This document shows positions 1 to 11,030 of a stretch of DNA of 64,000 bases, piece by piece. The notes beneath the pieces were generated by a model. It was not told the DNA's origin. It worked only from the letters and a program-made list of their open reading frames with translations, and did no database searches. Within the stretch, counting starts at the first letter, position 1, and each line of letters starts with the position of its first letter. This DNA comes from Tricholomella constricta (Eukaryota; Basidiomycota; Agaricomycetes; Agaricales; Lyophyllaceae), in assembly GCA_013368375.1 (NCBI GenBank), contig JAACJP010000021.1, forward strand, positions 62,001 to 126,000. The letters run 5' to 3'. The translations under genes and the position numbers were made by a program.

Positions 1-1
1 T

Positions 2-1759
2 CATCCAGAAGTCAAGGCAAGTCGCGTACACATGTAATTCCTAGCGCACATGGGGACCCACGTCAGATGGAATCCAAGTTCGTAACCCATGTGTACCATT
101 TTTCTGAAGCAATCAACGCGACTTTGGGGGAACTTATGCGTTTTCCATCTCTAGAACTGCACCCATAAATTTGACGGCGCGGCTGCCGACAAACGATTCC
201 GCTTCTTTGGCAATGTCAACGTTGGAGAGGCGCACACGGCAATCCCACATACGGTGCAGGTGCCACTGTCAGCTCTGTACAACAACTACACTCATGTCGT
301 TTTTGCAACTGGATGCACACTTCCTACGTTGCACCCCGCCTTGCCCCCCTCGGAATATTGCATGCCCGCCCTTGACTTGGTCCACTGGTATACCCAACAC
401 CCCTCATGTCCCGCACCACCCCCCCTCGAGCGAACAACCCACGTCTCTCTAATCGGAAACGGAAACGTCTCCTTGGATATTGCCCGCATGCTGCTCACCC
501 CCGTATCCGTGCTCGAGAAGTACGACGTCCCCGCACCTGTCCTTGCCGTCCTCGCGCGGTCCCAAGTCAAACACGTCTCCATATTTGGTCGGCGGGGACC
601 TCTGGAGGCAGCCTTCACAACGAAAGAACTGCGCGAAATGGTCCATCTTCCCGACTCATCCATGGTCCCCCTCCCCCCAGCCTTACTTGATCCTTCTCCA
701 CCCACCACCACCACCACCACCACCACAACCCCCAGACCAACAACCCCGACACGCCAACAATCCCGGATCCTCAAGCTCCTCCGCCAAGGCTCCATCAACC
801 CCTTCGGAAGCACCCCCAAGACCTGGTCGCTCGACTTTTTCCGCTCCCCCACCGGCCTCACCCTCCCCGCTCCCACTTCCTCCACTTCCTCCTCCTCCTC
901 CTCCTCGTCCTCCTCCTTTCCCCAGGCAGAGCTGACCCTAGCCCACACCGCCTTGGACCCGACCCACGCACGCGCCATACCCACAGGCGCGACCTCCAAA
1001 GTCCGGACCTCCCTCGTCGTCACCTCCCTCGGCTTCCACGCCGAGCCCCAAGCACCATTCCACGACCCCGCCCTCGCCCACATGCGCACCACCCCCGGCG
1101 GCCGCGTCGTCGCCCCCCCCTCCCCCTCCCCCTCCTCCTCCTCTTCCTCTTCCTCCTTCCCCTCCTCGCCTTCGACGGGTGGTGGTGGTGGTGGTGGTGG
1201 CGGACATGGAACTGGAACTCCGTTGAAAAACGTGTACGCATCGGGGTGGGCGGCTACGGGTGCCAAGGGCGTGTTGGCTTCTACTATGATGGACGCTTAC
1301 GCCGTCGCCGACGCCATCCTCTCCGACTGGCTCCACCTCCAACCGGAGGTGCACACTACCCCTTTGCTGCTTACCCCTGCCCCTTCCCCCTCCCCCTCCC
1401 CCTCCCCTTCCCCCTCCCCTTCCCCCTCCCCTTCCCCCTCCCCTTCCCCTTCCCCCTCCCCCTCCCCCTCCCCCTCCCCCTCCCCCTCCCCCTCCCCCGC
1501 GCCCGCGCCGGAGCCTTTGGGGAATGCCAAGGCAAAGGCAAAGGTGCAGGTGCTGCTGAACGCGTCGGAGGACTTGGATATGGAGGCGCTGCCGGGGGAG
1601 GTGGTGGAGGGCTTGAGGGAGGGGGTGGTATTGGAGTATGGGGAGTGGAAGAGGGTGGATAGGGAGGAGGTGAGGAGGGGGGAGGTGTTGGGGAAGGAGA
1701 GGGAGAGGATGGGGTGGGAGGAGGCGAGGGCGTTTTTGGATGGGAGGAGGAGGAAGTGA
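2..1759 (+). CDS. ARH1: Adrenodoxin (ferredoxin) reductase, mitochondrial, 3' part
   Basis: FAD/NADPH enzyme that passes electrons to mitochondrial ferredoxin for Fe-S cluster and heme A synthesis. The gene enters from the left edge: bases 2-16 read HPEVK, then an intron 17-154, then one exon 155-1759. Family landmarks are RFRFFGNVNVG (about 185-217), the dinucleotide-binding IGNGNVSLDIAR (about 452-487), the FGRRGPLEAAFTTKELREM block (about 584-640), a PKTWSLDFFRSPTGL block and the C-terminal GVLASTMMDAYAVADAIL block. The intron begins with a textbook GC donor (GCAAGT) that restores the expected HPEVKNC; a GTACAC donor 9 bases on also keeps frame but adds Ala-Ser-Arg. Odd: long Thr, Ser, Gly and Ser-Pro tracts are inserted between conserved blocks, including an about 40-residue Ser-Pro repeat near the C terminus. 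Family assignment is firm; the true N terminus lies outside the window. Confidence 0.88.
1381..1499 (+). repeat. CCCTCC/CCTTCC hexanucleotide tract inside ARH1
   Basis: About 120 bp of near-perfect six-base repeats, translated in frame as Ser-Pro pairs in ARH1 just before its conserved C-terminal block. Being a multiple of three it keeps the frame, so length changes would alter only a linker. Confidence 0.9.
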
Positions 1760-2303
1760 GGTGTTACTTGGTAAAAATATAGCTATAGAGTACTATAGAG
1801 TTTACTTAGCGGGAATACTATGTGTAGCTAGTATACAAGGCCTGGACTTGAGCGAAGGGGCGGGGAAGTAGTGTTAATGGGAAAAGCGATCAGAACACGA
1901 TTGATACTTATATATATTTCTGCATTCATTGTATAACGAACGAACGAACGAAAAGGCGCGAAAGAAGAACGAGGGTCTGAATCATATACAGAGATGGAGG
2001 GAAAAAAAAAAGAGAGGAAACGTGCATATGTGGAGCTCGGGAAGGCCGCGATTTGCAAGACTCATAGATATCGGATATCGATGGGTGCATGCCAGTGGGA
2101 TTCTTGACTATCGTCAACAATTTGCATATGGGAAACCCATACATACATACATAACGAGGAGGGAGCTAGGGCATATATGTAGGCGATGGAATACATATCG
2201 AGGAAAAAATATTTAAATAGTATAAGGACGCAAGACGAAGAGAGTCCGGGTTCGAGTTCGAGTTCATACACATGTCGAACATGAGTGTGGAGTGTGGAGT
2301 GTT

Positions 2304-2385
2304 AAGTGTGGATGTGGATGTGGATGTGGATGTGGATGTGGATGTGGTGTGGATGTGGATGTGGACGTGGATGTGGATGTGGATG
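2304..2385 (+). repeat. GGATGT hexanucleotide microsatellite
   Basis: Roughly 80 bp of GGATGT units with a few interruptions, followed by a G-rich run. Simple-sequence repeat in intergenic DNA. Confidence 0.9.
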
Positions 2386-2922
2386 GGGGGGCGGGGCGGG
2401 GGGGGGGGTGGAAATGTGCATTGACATTTAGCATGGACGAGCGCGGGCGCGCGCGGGGGAAAAAGGGAGGGAAATGGAGAGGGAAAGGGAAAAGGAAATT
2501 TAAAGGGAAAGGGAGTGGGAGAGGAAAAAGGGAGAGGGCCCAGGGGCGAAAGAAGAATGCGAATCGGAATCGGAACGCCAATGGATGGATGGATGTAAAC
2601 GAAGAACAAAGAACAAGAAACCAGCCAACGTTATAAACGAGTCCGAGTCCCAAGTTCAAGAATCGAAATCGAAATCGAGACCGAAGGCACTGCATGGACG
2701 TCGAGTATCGGTATCGGTATGGGCATCGGCACGCAGGATTCCCCAATCCCAATCCTCGCAAGTGGCAAGTGGCAACTTCCTCCCTGCGACCAGTCACCGG
2801 CACCAGTCATTCCCATTCCCCCAACTAAACCCACATAGGCCAAACCCCAAATGCCGTCCATACACACCCATACCCATACCCTACCAGATTCATTTCTCCA
2901 TTCCTCCATTCTTTCATACTGT

Positions 2923-2976
2923 TGTTGTTGTTGTCGTTGATGTTGTTGTTGTCGTTGATGTTGTTGTTGTAGTTGT
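2923..2976 (+). repeat. GTTGTT/GTCGTT microsatellite
   Basis: About 54 bp of trinucleotide GTT units with regular GTC and GAT variants, in intergenic DNA. Confidence 0.85.
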
Positions 2977-3411
2977 TGTAGTGTGATGGTGACGATAACG
3001 GGGCCCGCGCTGAACGTTGTACGTTGAACGTTGAACACTGGCCAGTATCCGGATAGATCATACGCAACGCAAACGCAAACGCAAACCACAGCAAGCACAT
3101 CCATCCATCACCTCCCGTATCCATGTGTCTCCATCCATATCTGTTTTCCAGCCGATACGATAGGATAGGATAGGATGGGAAAGGAAAGGAAAGGAAGATT
3201 GGGATGGCGCTTGCCCCACAAGACACGAAAACACAAGAGCCGGAATTTCGCTCGCTTTAAATTTGTAGCACTAGCATTCTGTGTGGATAGTAGCTTGAAG
3301 CCTGCCAAAAATCAATATCAATCAATCAGTCTCGATTCATTCAAGCCACACGCAAAAGAAAAAAAAAAAAAAATTACCTGCGAAACAAGTGTGTGGGCTA
3401 CCGTGGCCCTA

Positions 3412-4971
3412 TTATGGGTCCGGATCCAACTTTTCCCCCCTCGCAAGCACGCGTACAACCTTGGTCGGCTGCGCGACCATCTCCATCATCGCCATCACCG
3501 CCGCCGGCCGCTCCACCAGCGCTCCTCCACCTCCTCCTCCACCATGTCCCCCACCCCCACCACCATGTCCATGTCCCCCATGTCCATGACCATGATGCAG
3601 CCCCTTCCCACCTCCACCACCATCCGACGCCTTGCGTTTCGCACCGCCCCGCCCAGATGCCTCGTCGTCTCCGGAGGGCGAGAGGGAGGGCAGGGGCGCG
3701 GGCGGGGGCGCGGAGGTGGGGTCGACGGGGAGCATGGCGATGCGTGCGCGGCCGGCCCAGTGCGCGACGAGCGTGCCGGAGGTGCGGGGCTCGTGCTTGT
3801 TGGCGTGGACGTGTGGCGCCGGGAGCGGAACGGGCGCAGCCGCGGGCGTGGATGTGGGTGAGGAGAAGGAGGAAGACGAGAGCTTGAGGTCCCCGAAGGT
3901 GCCTGAGAGGTCTGGGGTAGGCGCCAACACGGCGAGGACGACTTTGGGTTTGGGTTTGAGTTTGGTTTTGGAGGGAGTGGATGTGGGTGGTGGTGGGTTT
4001 TTGGACCCCCGGGCGGCTGCTTCGGTAGTGTGTTCGACTTCCCATTGGGCACAACAGATGGTGCGGCGGACCCATTCGGGGGAGGTGGTGTGTGCCGGGG
4101 CTGGGGCTGAGGCTGAGGCTGAGGGGACGAGGACGGGGGGTGTTCGGGTGGGTTCGGAGGGGTCGAGGGCGTCCTTGAATTCGATCTGGTCCCAGAGGAC
4201 AAAGGCGTCGTCTTGCTGGACTCGGATGCGCGGGTTGGTGCCGACCTGCGCCTCGAGGACCCGGGACGCCGCACGCGCACGCTGGGCGAGTGGGCTCGTA
4301 CCCTTCTTCAGCAGGTCGAGGGTGTTCAAAGCTATATGTTCAAGAGGGCGTCGATACCCGAATTCGGAAGAACAAGAACGATGTGAGAGACATACCTTCG
4401 AGTGGAACGATGATAACCTCCTCCCGCCCGTCGCGGCACCACTTCTTGAGCTGGTAAAGCGCATGCACGAGGACGCTGGCATCGACAACAACAACGTCCG
4501 CATCCTTTGGGGCCTTGCGATCCTCCCGCTCCTCATCACTGGACCTCCTCCTCCCGCCGCCGCCCGCCTCCTGCGGATGGGTCCTAGGCACACCGCCACC
4601 CTGCTCCCTGCCCGGTGCCCGTCCCTTTCGTGCAGCCTGGGACTCCTCCCCGGGCCGCCGGCTAGCGACCTTGATACCTGGGGCCATCGGTGGCCGCTTC
4701 GTGTTCCCGTTCGGAAAGGGTAGCGACACCTGTGTCGCTGCGGGTGCGGCCTGGCGGCGCCGCCAGTTGCCCGAGGCGGGGCCGTTTGGGGCAGAGACGG
4801 ACTTTTCGAGCTGCTCGACCTGGTGATTGAGAAAGGCTGCGCCGAGCGCCCGCGACATGGCGAGCTTGTTGGGGCTGACGGTGGGAGCTTGCTATACATA
4901 AGGCCAAGGTATTGTATGTAAGTATAGGAGAGTAGAGGGGAAGATGGGGAACTTGCTTTCTTTTCTGACAT
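3412..4971 (-). CDS. PIN-domain protein, Nmd4/Swt1-like
   Basis: Likely RNA-associated PIN-fold protein. Exons on the minus strand: 4971-4957, 4891-4396 and 4331-3412, together 477 codons. The PIN start is clear at the end of exon 2: DVVVVDASVLVHALYQLKKW with the first acidic residue, then EEVIIVPLEALNTLDLLKKG across the second intron (4395-4332, GT-AG). This resembles yeast Nmd4, a partner of Upf1 in nonsense-mediated decay. An upstream region is basic and Pro/Gly rich; the C-terminal half has His-Gly and Gly tracts (about 3520-3600), and the protein ends in ARGEKLDPDP. The first intron (4956-4892) uses a GC donor (GCAAGT); if it is wrong, translation could start at the in-frame ATG at 4858 (460 aa). 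Catalytic competence cannot be judged because the later acidic residues are hard to place. Confidence 0.7.
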   Translation of the reverse strand: MSEKKASSPSSPLLSYTYIQYLGLMYSKLPPSAPTSSPCRGRSAQPFSITRSSSSKSPSLPQTAPPRATGGAARPHPQRHRCRYPFRTGTRSGHRWPQVSRSLAGGPGRSPRLHERDGHRAGSRVAVCLGPIRRRRAAAGGGGPVMRSGRIARPQRMRTLLLSMPASSCMRFTSSRSGAATGGRRLSSFHSKVCLSHRSCSSEFGYRRPLEHIALNTLDLLKKGTSPLAQRARAASRVLEAQVGTNPRIRVQQDDAFVLWDQIEFKDALDPSEPTRTPPVLVPSASASAPAPAHTTSPEWVRRTICCAQWEVEHTTEAAARGSKNPPPPTSTPSKTKLKPKPKVVLAVLAPTPDLSGTFGDLKLSSSSFSSPTSTPAAAPVPLPAPHVHANKHEPRTSGTLVAHWAGRARIAMLPVDPTSAPPPAPLPSLSPSGDDEASGRGGAKRKASDGGGGGKGLHHGHGHGGHGHGGGGGGHGGGGGGGALVERPAAVMAMMEMVAQPTKVVRVLARGEKLDPDP

Positions 4972-5463
4972 TGTAGAGTTGCGTTGGTTGCACGGGCACT
5001 GTGGGCGTTGTGGATTGAAGTGTGGATTCTTTGGAATCGTGTGGCTTGCTTGCCCGCGTGATGGTCCGCTGACTCAGCATCAGTCGCGAATTGTCGACTT
5101 GCTGAGCGGACACCAGTGGATACCTGAGTCACAAAAGAGGCGAATTGTAAAGAAGAATACATTTACAGGGTATGTAAATGGATTGCTTCATCACACGACG
5201 ACTATCTAGAGCATCGTAAGTTGATTGATCAGACATTATCCTGTCAATCCATAGAACATCAATCCCTGTTTCCCGATCCCGGAGAATCATCTTGTACATT
5301 GTCTTGATGAGTTGAATATATACAAGTTGACACCCATGTGCATAATGACATCTCGTCTCGAGCCCAACGGAGGCGATGTTGCCCCGCCTGATCCGTGGCA
5401 CGTGGCCCGCGATGTTTGACCGTGCCGGCATCTCACCAAACACACCTCCTTACCGTGCCCGCC
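4972..5463. promoter_or_regulatory. Divergent intergenic region between PIN gene and OMA1 gene
   Basis: The two genes start back to back (ATG at 4971 minus, ATG at 5464 plus), so these about 490 bp must hold both promoters. I see no convincing TATA box, repeat or further ORF. Confidence 0.5.
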
Positions 5464-7373
5464 ATGTATCGCGCCACAGCCGCGAGCCTCCTACGCCACC
5501 CATCCACCGTCGCACCCCGCCTCCCCCGGTATCCCGTACCCAGACTCAATTCCTTACCCCGGCCAACCCAGCCAACTTGTCGACGTCACTTTTCGTCCTC
5601 CCGACCTGCGCATGCACGGATAGAGTACGTTCGCTTCGACGGCCAGCCTCCTGGAAGGCGACCCCAGAATGACAACAGGCTCAAGATTGTTGTGGGCCTT
5701 GGAGCGCTGGGAGTGGTGTACTATCTCGCCCAGTGCGTATCTCCTCACACCCACACAACCACCCAAGACTAATCAACACCACCGAACACCAAACCAGCCT
5801 CGAACAAGTCCCCGAAACAGGCCGATGGCGATTCATGAACACCGGCCCAAAGTTCGAAGAAAAGGTAAGATTCGCGATCTCTCCCCAACTCAATCTTCCC
5901 TTCTTCACTTCATGAGCACACACACACACACACCCCGCCCCCCCAGTTCGGCAAAATGGCACGCGAGCAAACCCTAGAGGAGTACGCGCATCTGACCCTC
6001 CCACCCCACCACCCACTCTCCCGGCACGTCCGCCGCGTCGTCTCCCGCATCCTCTCTGCCTCCAACCTCGGGCACATCCGCGGGGACAACAACAACTCCT
6101 CCTCGCAGTACGTCGTGCCCCCGCCCCTCCTCCCCGTGCCGTACCACGGCGAATCCGGCATTGAGATCCCATGGGACCCCGACGCACGCATGGGCCGCAC
6201 CCCCGAGGGCGGTGAAACAGGCCAGGAGAGGGAGTGGGAGGTGATTGTGGTTAATGATCCCAAGATGATCAATGCGCAGGCTGTCCCGGGTACGTATGTA
6301 CATCACTGTATGGAGTTTTATAGGCGAGTGTTGAAATTATGGTGTTGGTGAATTTAGGCTTGATTGTGGTGTATACGGGTATCCTCCCCGTGTGTAAGGA
6401 CGAGCAGGGGCTCTCCGCTGTTCTCGCACACGGTGCGTCTTCCCTCCCCCCTTCTTCTTCACCTTCTAATTCCTGATTCTTGACCGCACAGAAATTGGAC
6501 ACGTCGGTGCGTGCCCGGATTCTCGCATGATAATCCACCCCTCATCTCATCCTTGTGCATAGTCGCGCGCCACTCTGCCGAACGCATATCCTCACAAACC
6601 ATAACCTTCACCCTCCTCTTCATGGCGCAGCTCCTGGGGCTCGACTTTGGCATGTCCAACGCCGTACAGAGCCTCCTCTTCCAGCTGCCCAATTCGAGGA
6701 CCCAAGAGCTCGAAGGTGCGTCTTGCGTTTTGCGTTGTTGTTTTCGTCGCTTGGCTCTCCCTCATTCCCTCGTTTTGCTCTTTGCTCAACTCTTCGCTGA
6801 TTGGCTGACTGTTGTGGTGAATTTTGGGCAATAGCGGACAAGATCGGGATGACCCTAATGGCGCGCGCATGCTTCGACCCCCGCGGGTCCGTCGAGTGAG
6901 TCATCCCCCCCCTTTTTTTTTCTTCCTTGTACCTTGCACCTTGTACCTTGCACATTGTACCTTGTTGTAGCATCCAACTAAAGAACGCATGAACCCAGGA
7001 TGTTCGAGCGCATGGGCCAGCTCGAAGCGAAAATATCTAAAGTGAACCTCGATTTCCTGGCTACGCACCCGTCTAGCGCGACGCGTGTCGAGGTGCGTCT
7101 CTTCTTACTTACCTTACCTTACCTCTTTCTCTTTCTATTATTTCCCTTTGTATGCGGATCTAACGGGGTCTTTTCTTTTGGGGGGGGATAACATAATAGA
7201 AATTGGAAAAGCTCCTCCCGGACGCGTATGCGGTCTTGGCTGCGAACCCTGAGTGTGCGGCGATGCAGGACCGGTTGAACGGGTTTAGGGAGGCGGAGGC
7301 TGCGGCGCTGGGTGGCTCGGGCTCGGGCTTGGGGTCGGGCTTGGGGTTGAGGGATGCGGGGGTTTGGACGTGA
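5464..7373 (+). CDS. OMA1: OMA1-like mitochondrial inner-membrane metalloprotease (M48)
   Basis: Zinc protease of mitochondrial quality control. Nine exons: 5464-5732, 5798-5864, 5947-6289, 6358-6432, 6492-6506, 6563-6715, 6835-6895, 6999-7092, 7200-7373, giving exactly 417 codons. The N terminus is Arg/Ser rich and ends in RRHFSSSR, a typical presequence; IVVGLGALGVVYYLA follows as a membrane segment. Family block TGRWRFMNT comes next. The zinc motif HEIGHVVARH (His251, Glu252, His255) is split over three exons: His at the end of exon 4, Glu-Ile-Gly-His-Val on a 15-base exon, the rest on exon 6. The third ligand is in QELEADKIG (Glu about 307), followed by THPSSATRVEKL. Everything expected for an active M48 enzyme is present. 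The 3' end faces the Crinkler-type gene. Confidence 0.9.
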
Positions 7374-8033
7374 GACGTGAGACCGTGACCGTGATTTGAG
7401 GAGGAGAGGGAGGAGAAGAAAGAGGTCAGGATTTTGGGACCTTAGAAAATTGGAGGAGGAGGAGGAGGAGGAAGGTTGGGGTGTGTTTTTGATTTAATTT
7501 AGTTTAATATAGACTGGGGGGAGGACTTAAGGGGGATGTTTGATTCATTTGTATTTGGGGGTTGTGTGTGCCACCGTGACTGTAGTAACAGCCACGTTGG
7601 AAGACGTAGCTCGCTCTTCCTACGTACTTCAACTTGTCAGTGCTGGGCTTTTCCCATGTTGTACATGGGTGTATGTGTACTTATGTATGCAAACATCAAC
7701 GTTTCCACGGCGGACGCAATTTATGTAACTGATACATGGTGCTTGCTCGATCCTGGTGGCTGCTGGCCTCATGAAGGTTGAAGGCGGCTTACATAGCAGC
7801 CATTCGCTGCATCATGAACCCTTCGCAGGCCATATATATATATATCTATTCCGATCTAGATTGCAACTACTTATGCAACTTTCAAAATGGACACTAGCAT
7901 TTGCTGCCGGAGTTGATTCACATCGCCCGGATCCCTTTTCCGAGCCATATTCCTCGAGCGACGAGGGGGCCCTTCTCGTGATACATACTACATACATACA
8001 AAATAACATACCCACCACTCCTCATATCTATAT
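7374..8033. other. Convergent 3' intergenic region
   Basis: About 660 bp between the stops of the OMA1-like gene (7373) and the Crinkler-type gene (8034, minus strand). Short AT runs only (for example TATATATA near 7832). No gene supported. Confidence 0.6.
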
Positions 8034-11030
8034 CTATATCTTCAACCTTTTCATCGGCGCAGGTCTCAGCCCCCGCCCGGACCCCTTCCTCGTCCGTTTC
8101 CCAAGCACCTGCACCGCCTTTTCCAACCCTTCCAGAAAATCCACAGGGGACAAGGCCCTTGTGAGGTGCTTGATGAACTTCATGTTCAGGCTCGCGATGG
8201 GGTGGCGGCCCTCCCCCTCCTTTGCGTCCGGGTCCTCCTCCTCGATGCACCGCTTGAGCCCCGGCTGGGCAGGGAAGGAGGCGACGACGCGCAGGAGGCT
8301 GTATTTCCCTGCGTCGGCTTCGCGCCGCCTTGGGAGTGCGAGGAGATGTTGGAGAGTGGTGGAGACGAGGGAGGGGTGTGTGGTTGGCGAGAAATGGTTT
8401 CCCTCCTAGCGTGATGTACGATAAGCAGAGGTTAGTCTGATCGCTGTGCGGCGATTGAATGAATGAAACGACTTACTTTATCGATGAAGAACTGGGAGGG
8501 CGTGACGCTCCGCGTTGCGCGCCGGAGAAAGAGCCGGGACAAGGTCCCGTTCTTCCCTGTCGAGTATTTTGCCTGTAATGCGACCCAGATGGTCGACCCG
8601 TCGGCCAGCTGCAGCACAAAGAGCAGGTCTGGGCCCATAGAGACGTGTGGGAAGCATATGGGCGCATGGGCGCGGTGCTCCAGCCACGCCGACGTTTCTT
8701 CCGTGGTCTTTGCGTTGACGCCCAGCGTCAGTGAAGGCCCAGAGAGCGTCGAATGGCGCACGGGGCTTATTTCGATCGAGCCAGACGTGCGATGGAGCGC
8801 GACCAATTCCGCTTCCTGGTGCGCCCAAGTGGGCGCGGTCCCGGAGAAGGAGAATATCTCATCGAGGCGCTGTTTTTTGGAAAAGGCCAAGTTGAGGCAG
8901 AAGGCGAGGTAGTTTTCGAACCCGTTGGAGGTGGGCTCGTGCACGTGGATCTGCTTTGCGAAGAACTTGTAGCTGGAACGGTGGTTCAGGTCGATCCAGT
9001 GGGTGGCGGCTAATAGGACGAGGGGCTCGTCGACGGCGACGGTGTTGGTTTCGGCATCGATGAATCGCGCGAACCCGTACTCCACGTATGTCTTTTCGTC
9101 CTTGCCCAGGCTCCCGGGCAGGACGGATCGCATCAGGTAGTGCGTGGTTATTTGGTGCACCGTCGCGATCATGTCGGTGTCTGGAGAAGTAGCTGAAATG
9201 AGACGATTGAGGCGTGATTGTGTGTGAAGTTGAAGACGAACTTTTGGTGAGCTTGTGGAAGTCAAGCTTATAGCGCGATGAAATGGAGATGGGTCCCTGA
9301 CCCTCGGCGAGAACAAAGTCTTGAGCGTCGGTAGGTTTGAAGTCTGTAAAATACTCTATATACGCATTGAGCAGTGCGTGTGGTCTTTGAAAGCCATTCT
9401 TTAACAGTTCAGCGATGTAACCTGCTGTAAAACGATGTCTGTAGAGAGCCAATTAGCATAATGCAACAAAGGAACCAATGGGTAGCACTGCCTTCCATGT
9501 AGCCAATACCCAATCCGTTCCGTCAATCGCCTGCCAGATGCACCAGATAGCAACGTCGGTGGAAGATACTTTTCAATATATGCGCGTTGGACATGGACAT
9601 CGTCAAAGGCACCGGTGTCTGAACACCAACGGTACTTTGACTCTTTCATGATCGCAGATGCCATCGCTTGGTCGACAACGTCCTTTGAAATGCCAGTTCC
9701 TGCGACAACCATGAAGACACCTTGGCCAGAGCATTGGCTTTCCCAAGCTCGAACAATCTCCCTCAAGACAGGACGGTTCGCGTTGCCGTTGTCCGACCTA
9801 AATGCAAAGCAGTGCTGCGTCGCTGCGTACTGAGCTTCGTCCAAAACGCAGAATATTGGGCTTTGGCGCGCCGGGCTCGATAGGCTTTGCGTGCCGGAAC
9901 GCGTTTGGTCAATGCACAGCTTGCGGACTCTGCTCAGCAGCGCCTTCGTGGTGGCATTGATATAAATGTCGGTTGCCTGCGATAGCTTGCCTGTCAAGGC
10001 ATCGAAGATATCCCAGATTTGAGGATGGACAAGCGAGGGTTGTAGCTGAAGAAGCAGCCAACGTTGCTTATACAGGGTAGTTTGAACGTCATCCGGGTCC
10101 TTGAACTGGTTCATCACATCGACGAACAGATCAAACACAAGGAGTCGCGCAAGAAACAATCGGCTGAATATTCGACTGGCGTTGAGACGGTTTCGGGTGA
10201 GGGCCGACTCGTATTGCAGGGAGCCGACCGCTGGAAGGGTAGATTTGAATCCCGGGGAGTCAGGAATGTATGATCTGATACTATTTTGGACGTCACTCGA
10301 GCCTAGGAGACTAGAGTCGACAAGGGACGTGAAGTAAAAGCCCCAATTGCCACACAGGCCCTCCAGAAGCAGTCTAGTTTTTCCAGATCCAGATGTATTG
10401 ACAAGAAAACTGTAAGAGCAGGTTGGGATCAGAATATTTGACTGTCTGTTTTGGAGGGGGCGACGAACGTATGGTGGTTGGGCATGAAGATGTTTTGAAG
10501 GCGAGCGGACAGCGATGGGTTACTCTCGAAGGTTCCCAAGTCGTGAAGCAGGACATTGGGTTTCCCGTTGAGACATGGTATACGAAGAGCTCTGATGTGG
10601 GCGGCCATTTCGTCACCCATGACCGTCGTAGGGGGCGTCCATGTAGGCAAGGCGAGGTTCCCAGCAACAAGTTCACAAATGGCCGGACGAATATCAGTCA
10701 ATAGTTGGTCCACTTGCACTTGGACTGGGGTGTCCTTTGGTTCTGTAGACGTCGGCACTGAGGGTGCTATACCAATGGGTTGAGAACGAAGGATGGCACC
10801 GGGTCGTATGACTTACCCCATTCCCGCACAACGTCGTATTTTCTCTGGCAGTGGGCGCGTTTGAGCGCCTGGTATAGACTCGAATCCTCCGCGAGGGCGC
10901 TGATACACGCTTGAAGCGTTGAATATTTGGGATGGACAACTTTCCAGACGTTCCAGAGGACATACGAGGCTTCTTCGAGGATTTCAATGTCAAACTTGGA
11001 ACAGAGTTTATGGATATCGAGGTCTGACAT
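8034..11030 (-). CDS. Crinkler-type P-loop NTPase with C-terminal nuclease-like domain
   Basis: Six exons on the minus strand: 11030-10817, 10766-10469, 10409-9489, 9438-9242, 9192-8477, 8405-8034, exactly 906 codons. The Walker A motif NTSGSGKT (about residues 175-182) follows an N-terminal header of about 170 residues; a Walker B-like FCVLDEAQ lies near residue 357. Downstream come the blocks WCSDTGAFDD and YWLHGR-RFTAGYIAELLKNG. Near residues 730-752 GPDLLFVLQL followed by WVALQAK looks like a PD-(D/E)xK nuclease core with Gln in the third position. This layout matches Crinkler-RHS-type proteins, which combine an NTPase with a restriction-endonuclease-like domain and are common in basidiomycetes. 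Role in host interaction or genome conflict is inference. No secretion signal seen. Intron 3 can use a GT donor (chosen) or a GC donor three bases earlier; both keep frame. Confidence 0.75.

Larger units (their letters stand above)
1760..3411. other. Low-complexity intergenic stretch, no gene seen
   Basis: About 1.65 kb between the convergent 3' ends of ARH1 and the PIN-domain gene. It holds a GGATGT tract (about 2304-2385), a G run near 2400, purine-rich GGGAAA stretches (2460-2530) and GTTGTT/GTCGTT repeats (2923-2976). Every open frame here is a translation of these repeats, so I call no gene. Confidence 0.75.

Noticed and set aside
292..1354. Long open frames on the minus strand over ARH1
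   Set aside because: They are Gly/Glu/His repeats read from the antisense of low-complexity coding sequence; the plus strand carries clear family motifs.
2292..2803. Open frames of Cys-Gly or His-Pro repeats around 2.3-2.8 kb
   Set aside because: Translations of GGATGT and GGGAAA simple repeats, without start context or homology.
7756..8409. Plus-strand 217-codon frame opposite the Crinkler-type gene
   Set aside because: It is antisense to the last exon of the minus-strand gene, whose exon chain closes in frame.
9430..9490. GC donor for intron 3 of the Crinkler-type gene
   Set aside because: A GT donor three bases further also keeps frame, so a GC donor is not needed, although it would match the family slightly better.
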